A stretch of 64,000 bases of DNA from Temperatibacter sp965603205 (lineage in GTDB: Bacteria; Pseudomonadota; Alphaproteobacteria; Sphingomonadales; Kordiimonadaceae), in NCBI GenBank assembly GCA_965603205.1, contig CBFDCC010000005.1, positions 186,001 to 250,000 of the forward strand, written 5' to 3'. The notes beneath the pieces were generated by a model that searched no databases, was not told the origin of the DNA, and saw only the letters and a program-made list of their open reading frames with translations. The position numbers were made by a program, and so were the translations under genes. Positions 29,629 to 38,983 of the stretch are shown piece after piece (positions within the stretch are counted from its first letter, which is position 1; each line of letters begins with the position of its first letter).

Positions 29629-30642
29629 ATGTCACACACTTCTGGCCATAACACGAATAGGCTACCTATTGCCCTGACTATGGGTGACCCTAATGGTGTT
29701 GGGCCAGAAATAACGATCAATCTTTGGAAAAGTCGTAAATCATTAAATCTACCGCCTTTTGTTTATATTGGTGAAGAATCTGCGCTCAAGGCATATAGCG
29801 ACGTTCCAACCGTGGCTATAACCTCAGCGTCTGAAGCCTTTGTCCATTTTGATAGCGCAATACCATGCATGAGCTTAGGCCATGACATAGTCGTAGAGGC
29901 TGGTATATTAAACATCGGCAACGCGCCAGCCGTGATTAGTGCAATAGATATAGCAGTTAAACTTGCCAAATCAGGTGAAGTGTCTTCTATTGTTACGAAC
30001 CCGATAAACAAAGCGAGCTTATACAGCGCAGGTTTTGATGCCCCTGGTCACACAGAGTATCTGGCGCGTCTATGCGGTGAAGACGATAATTCAGCCGTTA
30101 TGATGCTGGCCTGCGATGAACTAAAAGTCGTACCTGTCACCATTCATAACAGTATAAGAGATATAACAAAGTACCTCAACGCTGACTTAATAGAAAAAAA
30201 GGCACTGATTACTGCCTATGCCTTACGTCATAATTTCGGCATTTCATCACCAAGACTAGCTATCGCAGGCCTGAACCCACATGCAGGGGAAGGAGGCGCC
30301 ATGGGATTAGAAGAAGCCGCGATCATAGCGCCCGCCATTAAACGCCTCCAAGACGCTGGGGTTGATGCAGTTGGGCCGTTGGCCGCTGATACAATGTTTC
30401 ACCCTGAGGCACGGGCTAACTATGATGTCGCGCTATGTATGTATCATGACCAAGCATTAATACCCGTTAAAACACTAGATTTTCATGGCGGCGTAAATAT
30501 AACCCTTGGCCTACCTATAATCCGTACATCACCAGACCATGGTACGGCACTGGATATTGCAGGGCAAAACATTGCCAGACCTGACAGCCTGTTAGCTGCT
30601 ATACGCATGGCGAAAACAATGAGTGATAATACAAATGGTTGA
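29629..30642 (+). CDS. pdxA: 4-hydroxythreonine-4-phosphate dehydrogenase
   Basis: PdxA performs the NAD-dependent oxidation in the DXP-dependent pyridoxal phosphate pathway. The family start IALTMGDPNGVGPEI is clear, along with TNPINKASL, the metal-binding GHTEYLA and the C-terminal MYHDQALIPVK and RTSPDHGTALDIAG. At 337 residues it is normal length. Its stop overlaps the start of rsmA by eight bases, so translation is probably coupled. Confidence 0.97.
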   Translation: MSHTSGHNTNRLPIALTMGDPNGVGPEITINLWKSRKSLNLPPFVYIGEESALKAYSDVPTVAITSASEAFVHFDSAIPCMSLGHDIVVEAGILNIGNAPAVISAIDIAVKLAKSGEVSSIVTNPINKASLYSAGFDAPGHTEYLARLCGEDDNSAVMMLACDELKVVPVTIHNSIRDITKYLNADLIEKKALITAYALRHNFGISSPRLAIAGLNPHAGEGGAMGLEEAAIIAPAIKRLQDAGVDAVGPLAADTMFHPEARANYDVALCMYHDQALIPVKTLDFHGGVNITLGLPIIRTSPDHGTALDIAGQNIARPDSLLAAIRMAKTMSDNTNG

Positions 30643-31498
30643 TGATCCCCTACCGCCTCTACGTGAAGTTATCGCGACCCATGAGCTTCTAGCCAAGAAA
30701 TCATTTGGCCAAAATTTCATACTCGACCTTAATCTAACGCGTCGTATTGCCCGCATCCCTGGTGATCTATCGAATGCCGTAGCTTTTGAAGTTGGCCCTG
30801 GCCCTGGCGGCCTTACTCGCGCGCTTCTTATGGAAGGCGCAGGCCGTGTTCAGGCTATAGAGATGGATAAACGCTGCTTGCCACTGCTTGCAGAGGTTTC
30901 AGCAGCATTTGATGGGCGACTGTCGGTGTTAGAGGCTGATGCGCTAGATATCGATGCCCTAGAGCTCATTAAACCTGCTGCGGGCGAGGATATTCATATT
31001 GTCTCTAACCTGCCTTATAATGTTGGGACTATGCTGCTCATAAACTGGTTAACCTGCAAAACTTGGAAGCCATGGTATAAATCACTAACGCTGATGTTCC
31101 AAAAGGAAGTCGCTGAGCGCATTGTCGCCAAACCGGGCAGCAAAGCTTACGGCCGTTTAAGCGTATTAACCCAGTGGCGATCTAAAGCCAAAATTTCTAT
31201 GATTGTACCAGCATCAGCCTTCACGCCTCCGCCAAAAGTAACCAGCGCTGTTGTTCATATAGTACCAATAGAGCCACTGGACGCCACTTTAGAGCTGAAA
31301 CATCTAGAAAAGGTCGTTGAGATGGCCTTTGGACAACGCCGTAAAATGCTGCGTGCGAGCCTAAAGTCACTGCCTGTCGATCCATTACCGCTATTAGAAG
31401 CAGCAGAAATTGATCCAACAAGGCGCGCAGAAACCGTGTCGGTAGAAGAATTTGTTAAGCTGGCTAAATTATATGCTGAGGCATTACGTCAAAAGTAA
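30635..31498 (+). CDS. rsmA: 16S rRNA dimethyladenosine transferase
   Basis: RsmA (KsgA) dimethylates two adjacent adenines near the 3' end of 16S rRNA. It has the N-terminal KKSFGQNFI motif, SAM motif I in VGPGPGGLTRAL, the catalytic NLPYNVGT, and FTPPPKVTSAVV. A GTG at 30623 is in frame, but the ATG at 30635 is the better start because it overlaps the pdxA stop in the usual coupled way. Its end is two bases from that of the convergent gmk. Confidence 0.97.
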   Translation: MVDDPLPPLREVIATHELLAKKSFGQNFILDLNLTRRIARIPGDLSNAVAFEVGPGPGGLTRALLMEGAGRVQAIEMDKRCLPLLAEVSAAFDGRLSVLEADALDIDALELIKPAAGEDIHIVSNLPYNVGTMLLINWLTCKTWKPWYKSLTLMFQKEVAERIVAKPGSKAYGRLSVLTQWRSKAKISMIVPASAFTPPPKVTSAVVHIVPIEPLDATLELKHLEKVVEMAFGQRRKMLRASLKSLPVDPLPLLEAAEIDPTRRAETVSVEEFVKLAKLYAEALRQK

Positions 31499-31500
31499 TC

Positions 31501-32136
31501 TTACTGACGCTCGCTCATCAAACCACGTACAAACTGCAACATACCTGACTGCCTAAAGCGTTTTTTACGCTCAACAGATAGAATTTCTTGTAATTGCTTA
31601 TAAGTATCATCAAGATTATCATTGATCAGCACATAGTCATATTCCGCCCAATGGCTAATTTCGCTTTCGGCTTTTGACATCCGTAATTGAATGACCTCTT
31701 CACTATCCAGCGCGCGGGTGTGCAAACGGCTTTCCAGCTCTACAAGGCTCGGCGGTAAAATAAACACTGTGACAAGGTCACTGTCTTTTACACTAATATG
31801 CGACAGTTGCTGTACGCCTTGCCAGTCAATATCGAATAATACATCTCGGCCTTGTTCTAGCGCTGCTTCTACTGGTTTACGCGGTGTGCCATAAAAATTT
31901 TCAAAGACTGTGGCATGTTCTAAAAACTCATCATGCGTTTTCATATCTTTAAATTTATCATGAGATAAAAAGAAATAATCCTTGCCTTCAATCTCGCCGT
32001 CACGTGGCGGACGGGTTGTGGCTGACACTGACATAGAAACATCATCATCATCAGCTAGTAATAGCCGAGACAGTGTTGATTTACCGGCGCCAGACGGCGA
32101 ACTCATTGCTAACATTAACCCACGTCTTGTTGTCAC
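31501..32136 (-). CDS. gmk: Guanylate kinase
   Basis: Gmk phosphorylates GMP to GDP. The P-loop SPSGAGKST (13-21) is followed by the GMP-binding TTRPPRDGE and the conserved YGTPRKPVEAAL and FDIDWQGVQQL. At 211 residues the length is normal. In many alphaproteobacteria gmk follows yicC; here yicC lies about 3 kb upstream on the same strand, with a DUF547 gene and a RimK gene in between. It is convergent with rsmA with almost no spacer. Confidence 0.97.
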   Translation of the reverse strand: MTTRRGLMLAMSSPSGAGKSTLSRLLLADDDDVSMSVSATTRPPRDGEIEGKDYFFLSHDKFKDMKTHDEFLEHATVFENFYGTPRKPVEAALEQGRDVLFDIDWQGVQQLSHISVKDSDLVTVFILPPSLVELESRLHTRALDSEEVIQLRMSKAESEISHWAEYDYVLINDNLDDTYKQLQEILSVERKKRFRQSGMLQFVRGLMSERQ

Positions 32137-32208
32137 TTAGATATCCCTTTTACTCATTGAACTATACTGTCTAAATGATCTAGCATAGTTGGCAATGCGC
32201 ATCAAACA

Positions 32209-32238
32209 TATATAGATGGGCAACTGCCCATCTATATA
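32209..32238. terminator. Long perfect hairpin, possible terminator
   Basis: A perfect 13-bp inverted repeat (TATATAGATGGGC / GCCCATCTATATA) has a four-base loop. It lies 42 bases beyond the DUF547 stop on the minus strand, before gmk. The downstream tail is TATGTTTG rather than a pure T-run, so termination is likely but not certain. Confidence 0.5.
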
Positions 32239-32279
32239 AAGATTTAAGATATCGTGTATGTATCTGATGATATTTGAAG

Positions 32280-33404
32280 TTACTTTTCTGTCACTTCTTC
32301 AACATCAACAAAGCCTTGTTGTTTCATGCGCTTTTCACGTATTTTCATAAGATATTCCATTACGTGAGAAGGCACTCCAAATGCCGCGAGTGGTACCGTT
32401 TTACTGGAAATCCAGTCCTGGAATGAAGCATCACCCAATTGACCGAGAACTGCATTATTACCCGCATTAGGATTAGTATCATTTCTAATGCCTTGAAATA
32501 CATCGGCTATATAATAATCTGCTGTGTCTGCCTTGATATTACGGGCACCATTGATACGGCCTTGATAGGTGGCTGAGGCATATTTGACTAAATGCTTCTT
32601 TAGACTAGCGTCCCACCCCGGGAATAACTTTGCATTTACGTCGTATAGTTCAGCTAATATCACACTATTACCCGATGCGCGCATGCCACGGTTACTATTT
32701 ATAAACTCCATAGCATTTTCACGCAGCTGGCTATAAACAGTTTGATGGGCATAGGCTTGCTTCCTAAGGTTGGCGCTACTGATATAGCCATGAAACAAAC
32801 CATACATAATCAGCGGGTCCTGCCAATTTTTGATTAAAATCTCATGATGAATATCATTCAATGACAAATCTACACCAGCAACCTTAAGCAGCTTCTTATC
32901 TAGCAAATTATTTTTACCATAAAGACGCTTTTTAAGTTTCTTTATCGGGTAGTCTAATGTGAGCTGTTCCATCATCGTAACATTATACAGATTAAGCCAA
33001 TAAGCTAACTGCTGGTTTTTTGTCCATAATTTCATCGGGACGGCATCAGGCATAGCTTCTAATTCACGCCTGATAATTGAAAGCGCCTTAATGTTCTCTG
33101 GCTTTTCTAGGACAGGAAAATTTAGGCGGTTGCCTTCAAATCTCACACTACTTTTATTACCTTTGACCGTACGACGACCAATAGGCGGCTTTGGAGTCTT
33201 GGCTCTTGATCTATCAGATATGCCAACATCTAATACTAAGCGATTTAAGATATGGCTTAGATCTGTGTAGGATATATCAATAGTATTTTTATCAGCATAC
33301 TCGGCGAAAACAGATAAATCAGACTGTGATTCACTGCTGTATGAAGGTAGTGAAATAGAAAACAATACTAAAAACTGAAACAAAAATTTATGTAAACGGG
33401 GCAT
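32280..33404 (-). CDS. Exported DUF547 protein
   Basis: A signal peptide (hydrophobic 5-20, SYSSES cleavage near residue 24) leads a protein of the DUF547 family. Family-typical text is seen: the KNQQLAYWLNLYNVTMMEQL segment near 125-145, LNDIHHEILI, and YGLFHGYISSANLR. DUF547 members have a papain-like fold suggestion and appear in plants and bacteria without a proven role. The catalytic residues, if any, cannot be confirmed here. The 374-residue protein is probably periplasmic. It is a single gene between gmk and the RimK fusion, with AT-rich flanks of 140-210 bases. Confidence 0.75.
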   Translation of the reverse strand: MPRLHKFLFQFLVLFSISLPSYSSESQSDLSVFAEYADKNTIDISYTDLSHILNRLVLDVGISDRSRAKTPKPPIGRRTVKGNKSSVRFEGNRLNFPVLEKPENIKALSIIRRELEAMPDAVPMKLWTKNQQLAYWLNLYNVTMMEQLTLDYPIKKLKKRLYGKNNLLDKKLLKVAGVDLSLNDIHHEILIKNWQDPLIMYGLFHGYISSANLRKQAYAHQTVYSQLRENAMEFINSNRGMRASGNSVILAELYDVNAKLFPGWDASLKKHLVKYASATYQGRINGARNIKADTADYYIADVFQGIRNDTNPNAGNNAVLGQLGDASFQDWISSKTVPLAAFGVPSHVMEYLMKIREKRMKQQGFVDVEEVTEK

Positions 33405-33614
33405 TGTTGGTTCCTCTCGATTATGCGAAAGAACAAGACACCAGCCTAAACAAATCCATGTTTACTCGATGTTTTGAACTTACTTATTGATTGAGATATT
33501 TATTTTATTAAATTACAATGACTTATGAAATAATTTTCAATTATTTCACGATCCATGTCACCACTTCTGTCACCATTTGAATTTTACTACATCTTGTTAA
33601 AGAAATATCCCTAA

Positions 33615-34988
33615 TCAGCGTTTTTTCAAACTACTTATCGCCATAGCATTTTTTTCTATATAGTCTATAATTTCAGTCGCCACATCTTTTCCAGATGTAT
33701 TTTCTATTCCTTCAAGACCTGGCGAACTATTGACTTCAAGTACTTTAGGGCCACTTTCGGATCGAATGATATCAACACCAGCAACTTTAAGTCCCATTAC
33801 CTTTGCTGATTTGAGTGCCATAGCACGCTCATCTTTTGTAATACGAACCTTTTTTGCTGTGCCGCCTGCGTGGAGATTAGATCGAAAATCATCATCTCCT
33901 GATGTACGCATCATTGATGCGATGACTTTTTTACCGACAACAAAGCACCGAAGGTCTGAGCCTGCTGCCTCTTTAACAAACTCCTGTGTAATAAAGTTTG
34001 CATCCAAATTCTGGAAAGCGCTAATAACTGCAGATGCAGCTTTTTTAGTCTCGGCCAAAACAACGCCTTTACCTTGTGTTGATTGCAAAAGCTTTAAAAC
34101 CATCGGTGCTCCACCAACCAAATCTATCAAACTATTTGTATCTTTTGGTGAATTAGCAAAAGCAGTTGTAGGCATAGCAATACGGTGCTGCGCAAGTATC
34201 TGGTGAGCTGCAAGCTTATCCCGTGACACGCCTATTGCTTCTGCAGAATTAAGACAAAATGTGCCCATAGCCTGAAATTGCCTTACAACAGCCATGCCAT
34301 AAAATGTTAAAGAAGCCCCAATTCGAGGAATAACGGCATCATAAAATGGTAACGGCTTGCCATCATAGTGAACCTCTGGCTGATGACTCTTAATATCTAA
34401 GTAACATCTTTTTGTATCAATAATTTCAACAACATGATCTCTTGCCTCAGCAGCTTCCACCAAACGCTTAGTGGAATAATTGTTTGGTTCCCTACTCAGG
34501 ACTGCAATGCGTAATGGGCGTCTTGTTAGCTCTTTATGAGAAGATTTTTTATAGAGAGTATAATCCAATTTTGGCTGTATGAAGCTTTCGTCGGGCTTTA
34601 CTGTAATATTTTCCAAGGCTGTTCTGCCAAGCAACATCCGATAAGCCATGTTTTCACGATTAGCGAGTGTTACTTCAATATCCCACACTCTATCCCCTAT
34701 TGTTATTGGGGTTTTAATGACATATCGTAATTCCGTTTGACCATTAGATGAAGTAACTTCACGACGGTCAACTACCTTTGCAGAACAATATACTTCCACA
34801 TTTAAATTATCAGGATCAGGGTGAATACCGAAACGTACTTTTGGATTATTTTCAGTGCCGAAAGGTTGAATATTAAAAGCATGCAAAGATGATGTCTTTG
34901 CACCTGTGTCTGTTTTGACTTTTATCGCCTTCAATCCAAGTTCAGAAAGAGTTACCCATTCTTCCCAGCCAACTGAAAAATTTTCCAT
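33615..34988 (-). CDS. rimK: RimK-type glutamate ligase with N-terminal retropepsin-like domain
   Basis: Two modules are fused. Residues about 5-140 match the RimK-associated retropepsin-like family (once called DUF785/ATP-dependent zinc protease): KTDTGAKTSSLHA at 25-37 with the putative catalytic Asp27, and MLLGRTAL at 118-125. Residues about 159-450 are a full RimK ATP-grasp ligase: LRIAVLSR, VIPRIGASLTFYGMA, GGAPMVLKLLQSTQGKGVVL, VAGVDIIRS and LEVNSSPGLEGIE. E. coli RimK is about 300 residues and adds glutamates to the C-terminus of ribosomal protein S6. The fusion suggests the two activities act together. Here S6 (43280-43666) ends in Tyr-Asn, so the substrate is open. It is a single gene. 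Confidence 0.9.
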   Translation of the reverse strand: MENFSVGWEEWVTLSELGLKAIKVKTDTGAKTSSLHAFNIQPFGTENNPKVRFGIHPDPDNLNVEVYCSAKVVDRREVTSSNGQTELRYVIKTPITIGDRVWDIEVTLANRENMAYRMLLGRTALENITVKPDESFIQPKLDYTLYKKSSHKELTRRPLRIAVLSREPNNYSTKRLVEAAEARDHVVEIIDTKRCYLDIKSHQPEVHYDGKPLPFYDAVIPRIGASLTFYGMAVVRQFQAMGTFCLNSAEAIGVSRDKLAAHQILAQHRIAMPTTAFANSPKDTNSLIDLVGGAPMVLKLLQSTQGKGVVLAETKKAASAVISAFQNLDANFITQEFVKEAAGSDLRCFVVGKKVIASMMRTSGDDDFRSNLHAGGTAKKVRITKDERAMALKSAKVMGLKVAGVDIIRSESGPKVLEVNSSPGLEGIENTSGKDVATEIIDYIEKNAMAISSLKKR

Positions 34989-35136
34989 ATACTTACCTTA
35001 TTAAAAACTACATGATATTACTTAGCTATCAAATTCCTGAGGGCACTTTAGCCTAAATCATTAAAAACAAGAAACTGAATTTTAACAATACTTCAATTTA
35101 TAATTACTTGTTTAATATCAATAACTTAGAATACTT

Positions 35137-36024
35137 TCACTCTATATTTTGAACTTGCTCGCGGAATTGGTCGATTACGGTTTTTAACTCGATGCCAATA
35201 CGGGTTAAATTACTGTCACTGGCTTTCGAGCATAATGTATTGGCCTCACGGTTAAATTCTTGCGTTAAGAAATCTAATCGTCTTCCAACAGGCTCCCCCT
35301 TTTCAAGAAGGGCGCGTCCTTCTGCCACATGGCTGATAAGGCGGTCAATCTCTTCACAGACATCGGCTTTAACAGCTATTGTCGCTATTTCTTGGGCTAA
35401 TCTATCTTCTGATAATTCAGCGTTACCATCATAGAGCTTCTTAAGTTGCGCCGTGAAACGCTCCTTCATCATCGCAACACGGTCTTTGGCTACCTCTGCG
35501 GCTTCAGCAGTCAGGGTTTCAATAGTTGATATTTGACCAAGCAGCACATCAGCCATACGCGCGCCCTCTTCTTCTCTGGCCTTAACTAGCGAGACAATAG
35601 CCGTCTGTAGATTAGACAACACTGCCTTACTAAGGACATCTAGGCCATCAGCGTCTAACTCACTGGCTTTGGTCTCTATAACCCCTTTGATGGCTAGCAA
35701 ACCCTCTAAAGATGCTGGCTGAATGCCGTCCCTATCTTTATACCGCTCAGCTATCGCAATTAAGCTCTCTAAACGTTCTTCATTAACAATAAACTCGCTG
35801 CCTTGCTCTTCAGCCTCTATCTGCAAGCCCATATAAACAGAGCCACGGGTCAGCGCATCAGCCGCTAGTTTCTTGGCCTTTATATCCAAACCATCAAGAA
35901 AACTAGGCACGCGGCATTTAACGTCTAGTCCCTTACCGTTGACGCTCTTTAATTCCCACGTCCAACGATAATGCTCATAGCTGCCATCTGTGCGGGCAAA
36001 ACCTGTCATACTATTTATAGGCAT
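35137..36024 (-). CDS. yicC: YicC family endoribonuclease
   Basis: The YicC/YloC family are endoribonucleases linked to small-RNA turnover in E. coli. The N-terminal INSMTGFAR and the WELKSVNGKGLDVKCRVPSF segments, and the C-terminal GRRLDFLTQEFNREANTL with KASDSNL, are hallmarks. The ATG at 36024 is preferred over one nine codons upstream because AAAGGAA lies seven bases before it and the product then starts close to MxxSMTG, as in the family. The resulting 295 residues are normal. It follows mltG on the same strand after about 90 bases. Confidence 0.92.
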   Translation of the reverse strand: MPINSMTGFARTDGSYEHYRWTWELKSVNGKGLDVKCRVPSFLDGLDIKAKKLAADALTRGSVYMGLQIEAEEQGSEFIVNEERLESLIAIAERYKDRDGIQPASLEGLLAIKGVIETKASELDADGLDVLSKAVLSNLQTAIVSLVKAREEEGARMADVLLGQISTIETLTAEAAEVAKDRVAMMKERFTAQLKKLYDGNAELSEDRLAQEIATIAVKADVCEEIDRLISHVAEGRALLEKGEPVGRRLDFLTQEFNREANTLCSKASDSNLTRIGIELKTVIDQFREQVQNIE

Positions 36025-36112
36025 TGTATTTCCTTTTAAGCTTACGCTCAATTACCAGCACACTAGATGTATTAGATGAACTGGTAATGAACGTTTTGTT
36101 GTATTAAATTAA

Positions 36113-37093
36113 CTATGGATTGTTTTTTTGATATTTTCGCCACTTGCGAACATTGCGGTTATGTTCACGCAGCGTCTTTGCAAAGGCATGACCACCGGAT
36201 CCATCAGCAACAAAGTATAGATAAGGCACTTGGGTTGGATTAATAACAGCCGCGATTGATTGCTTGCCAGGGTTAGCGATAGGCCCAGCGGGTAGCCCTC
36301 TAATTTTATATGTATTATAAGGTGTCTCAGCTTTTAAATCAGCCATACTGATAGGTCGGTCTAATCGCCCACTAGGGTTAATGCCATATATAACAGTCGG
36401 GTCAGACTGCAATCGCATCTTTTTCTTTAATCGGTTGAGAAAAACGGCTGCAATGACGGGGCGCTCAACAGGTAGCGCCGTCTCTCGCTCAACAATAGAG
36501 GCCAGCGTCAGAATATCATGTCTGCCAGTTATAATCTCGTGCCTTTGGATGAAGGATAGATCATCAAGAACCTGATTCTGTGCCTTTTGCATGCGACTGA
36601 TTAATTCGCTGGCCGTTACACCGCGTTTATAATGGTATGTATCGGGGGCTAAACTGCCTTCTTCGGCAGGAACTACTAGATCATACTCAACACCAAAGGC
36701 ACTGGATAAGATGCTACCAATTTGTAGGCTGGTTAGCCCTTCGGGAATGGTGAGTTTGCGCGTAACTGTTTCGCCGCTTACGATTTTATTCAATACATCA
36801 ATCAGCGTCATGCCTGCTGATATCTCAAATTCTCCAGCCTTTAAGTCTTTATTTTTACCAAAGACAGTAGAGGTCAACACAAAATGTCGGTGATCGCGAA
36901 TGAGGCCCATAGCCTTAATCTGATAGGCGGTGTGCGAAACACCACTACCTGATTTTATATAAAGATGTTGGATAGGCTCATCAGTGGATATCGTTTGATG
37001 TATAACACGGTCGATATAGCCACCAACGACGCCTGCAGTGATAAATACTGCTGCAAAAAAAGCGAGCAGCCCATTAAAAAACCGGCTCACCAT
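36113..37093 (-). CDS. mltG: Endolytic murein transglycosylase MltG
   Basis: MltG cuts nascent glycan strands in the periplasm and so helps end peptidoglycan chains. One N-terminal membrane anchor (about 8-28) is followed by a LysM-like region and the YceG catalytic domain. The catalytic glutamate is Glu202 in LASIVERETAL. LQSDPTVIYG and the TYNTYKIRGLPAGPIANPG segment are also conserved. At 326 residues it is normal length. It follows fabF on the same strand, an order often conserved in alphaproteobacteria. Confidence 0.95.
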   Translation of the reverse strand: MVSRFFNGLLAFFAAVFITAGVVGGYIDRVIHQTISTDEPIQHLYIKSGSGVSHTAYQIKAMGLIRDHRHFVLTSTVFGKNKDLKAGEFEISAGMTLIDVLNKIVSGETVTRKLTIPEGLTSLQIGSILSSAFGVEYDLVVPAEEGSLAPDTYHYKRGVTASELISRMQKAQNQVLDDLSFIQRHEIITGRHDILTLASIVERETALPVERPVIAAVFLNRLKKKMRLQSDPTVIYGINPSGRLDRPISMADLKAETPYNTYKIRGLPAGPIANPGKQSIAAVINPTQVPYLYFVADGSGGHAFAKTLREHNRNVRKWRKYQKNNP

Positions 37094-37170
37094 GTTAAGC
37101 TCACAGTCATGAGCGTAACGAAACGGATAAGCCGGTTTATATAACTTAGCATCAAATCAAATCGCCTGAT

Positions 37171-38439
37171 TTAGTCGCCTTCATATTCTCTAACAATAAT
37201 AGAAGCATTGGTTCCACCAAAGCCAAAGCTATTAGAAAGAGCGACTTTAACGTTCTTTTCTTGTGCGGTATGCGGCACAAGGTTTATGCCCACGCACGAC
37301 TCTGATGGATTATCAAGATTAAGTGTGGGCGGTACAACATTATCACGAATGGAAAGAATTGAGAAAATACCCTCAACTGCCCCTGCGGCACCTAACAAAT
37401 GACCAATAGATGACTTCGTGGAAGACATTGCCGCATTAGATGCACCACCAAGAGCGCGGGCAACAGCCCCGAATTCAATCTCATCACCTAATGGTGTCGA
37501 TGTACCGTGTGCATTGATATAATCAATATCAGACCCATTAACACCAGCGCGCTTCATCGCAGTTGTCATCGCGCGGTAACCACCATTGCCATCTGGTGCT
37601 GGCGCTGTAACATGATAGGCATCACCTGACATACCATAACCAACAACCTCAGCGTAAATCTTAGCGCCCCGTGCTTTAGCGTGCTCAAGCTCTTCAAGAA
37701 CAACAACACCTGAACCTTCACCCATCACAAAACCATCACGGTCTTGATCCCAAGGACGAGAAGCCCTTTCTGGTGTATCAAAATATCCCTTTGATAATGC
37801 CTTAGCCTGAGAGAAACCAGCCATAGCGATTTCACATACAGTGCCCTCTGCGCCGCCTGCAATCATAACATCAGCGTCATCAAGCATAATCATACGCGCA
37901 GCATCACCAATGGCATGCGTACCAGTAGCACAAGCTGTAACCACAGCATGATTAGGGCCTTGATAGCCATATTTGATCGATAGGTTACCCGATACGAGGT
38001 TAATAATAGAACCCGCAATAAAATGCGGCGTTACTTTGCGCGCGCCACGTTCTTTAAGAATATTTGAATATTTCTGAATCCAAGGAAGACCGCCAATACC
38101 TGCACCAATCAATACGCCTGTACGGATTTTTTCTTCATCGCTTGGATTTTCCCAGCCAGCGTCCTGCACGGCTTGTGTTGCTGCTGTCATGCCAAAAAGA
38201 ATAAAGTCATCAACCCGACGATGGTCCTTTGGTGCCATCCAATCGTCAGGATTAAATGTACCGTCCGTGCCATCACCCAATGGTACTTCACAGGCAATTT
38301 TTGCAGGGAAATCTGTTGTATCAAATTTTTTGATTAGGCCTGCACCAGACTGTGAGTCTAAAATGCGCTTCCAAGTAGTTTCAACACCGCAACCAAGTGG
38401 TGACACCATACCAAGACCAGTAACAACAACACGTCTCAT
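37171..38439 (-). CDS. fabF: 3-oxoacyl-ACP synthase II
   Basis: FabF elongates acyl-ACP by condensing it with malonyl-ACP. The triad is Cys170 (TACATGTHAIG), His311 (NAHGTSTPLGD) and His347 (SIGHLLGAAG), with GFGGTNAS at the C-terminus. The ATG at 38439 gives the family start MRRVVVTGLG and has AAGGA upstream. An in-frame TTG six codons earlier is rejected because that ribosome binding site lies inside the extension. The 422-residue length is normal. It follows acpP, with a strong hairpin between them. Confidence 0.97.
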   Translation of the reverse strand: MRRVVVTGLGMVSPLGCGVETTWKRILDSQSGAGLIKKFDTTDFPAKIACEVPLGDGTDGTFNPDDWMAPKDHRRVDDFILFGMTAATQAVQDAGWENPSDEEKIRTGVLIGAGIGGLPWIQKYSNILKERGARKVTPHFIAGSIINLVSGNLSIKYGYQGPNHAVVTACATGTHAIGDAARMIMLDDADVMIAGGAEGTVCEIAMAGFSQAKALSKGYFDTPERASRPWDQDRDGFVMGEGSGVVVLEELEHAKARGAKIYAEVVGYGMSGDAYHVTAPAPDGNGGYRAMTTAMKRAGVNGSDIDYINAHGTSTPLGDEIEFGAVARALGGASNAAMSSTKSSIGHLLGAAGAVEGIFSILSIRDNVVPPTLNLDNPSESCVGINLVPHTAQEKNVKVALSNSFGFGGTNASIIVREYEGD

Positions 38440-38502
38440 GAAACATTCCTTATACAATGAAAACAGATAGTTAAATATATACTATCTTTTAAGCCATAAA
38501 CG

Positions 38503-38545
38503 AAAAAAGGCAATAACCAAACTAGTTATAGTTCAGTTATTGCCT
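38503..38545 (-). terminator. Strong hairpin with T-run between acpP and fabF
   Basis: On the minus strand a nearly perfect stem of 17 bp (AGGCAATAAC, two G-U pairs, AACTA) closes a TAAC loop and is followed by TTTTTT. The two G-U pairs exist only in the minus-strand RNA, which supports that orientation. It may end most acpP transcripts while letting some reach fabF. Confidence 0.85.
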
Positions 38546-38566
38546 AATTTTTACACAACTAACCTA

Positions 38567-38800
38567 TTAAGAGTTAGCAGTGATGAATGAGATAGCGTCA
38601 TTTACTGTTTGGATTTTTTCAGCTGCATCATCAGGAATTTCAATTTCGAATTCTTCTTCGAAAGCCATTACCAATTCAACTGTATCCAAGCTGTCAGCAC
38701 CTAGATCATCAATAAAGCTAGATGTATCTGTCACTTTATCTTCGTCTACGCCTAAATGTTCAACAACGATCTTTTTAACTTTATCAGCGATATCGCTCAT
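38567..38800 (-). CDS. acpP: Acyl carrier protein
   Basis: AcpP carries growing acyl chains on a phosphopantetheine arm attached to Ser37 in the DLGADSLDTVELVMAFEE motif. The 77-residue, highly acidic four-helix protein is of normal length and sequence. It lies between fabG (183 bases upstream) and fabF (downstream past a hairpin). It probably has its own promoter in the AT-rich gap at 38801-38983, since it is needed in large amounts. Confidence 0.98.
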   Translation of the reverse strand: MSDIADKVKKIVVEHLGVDEDKVTDTSSFIDDLGADSLDTVELVMAFEEEFEIEIPDDAAEKIQTVNDAISFITANS

Positions 38801-38983
38801 AATAAATTCCTCTAATTGGTATCAAAACCTTGTATAGTTACCCATATCAACTTAGGGCCTTATCTGCAACATCGGTTTTAAAAAAAACATTACATCCGAA
38901 ATCACAAGGCGCCCTACTAACATGTTTTTTTAGCTTTGCAAACCCTATGTTATACTTTTTAGGGCATATCCTACTTAGTTATT

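Noticed and set aside
33730..34206. Plus-strand reading frame of 158 codons inside rimK
   Set aside because: It is antisense to the conserved ATP-grasp core and has no ribosome binding site or family likeness.
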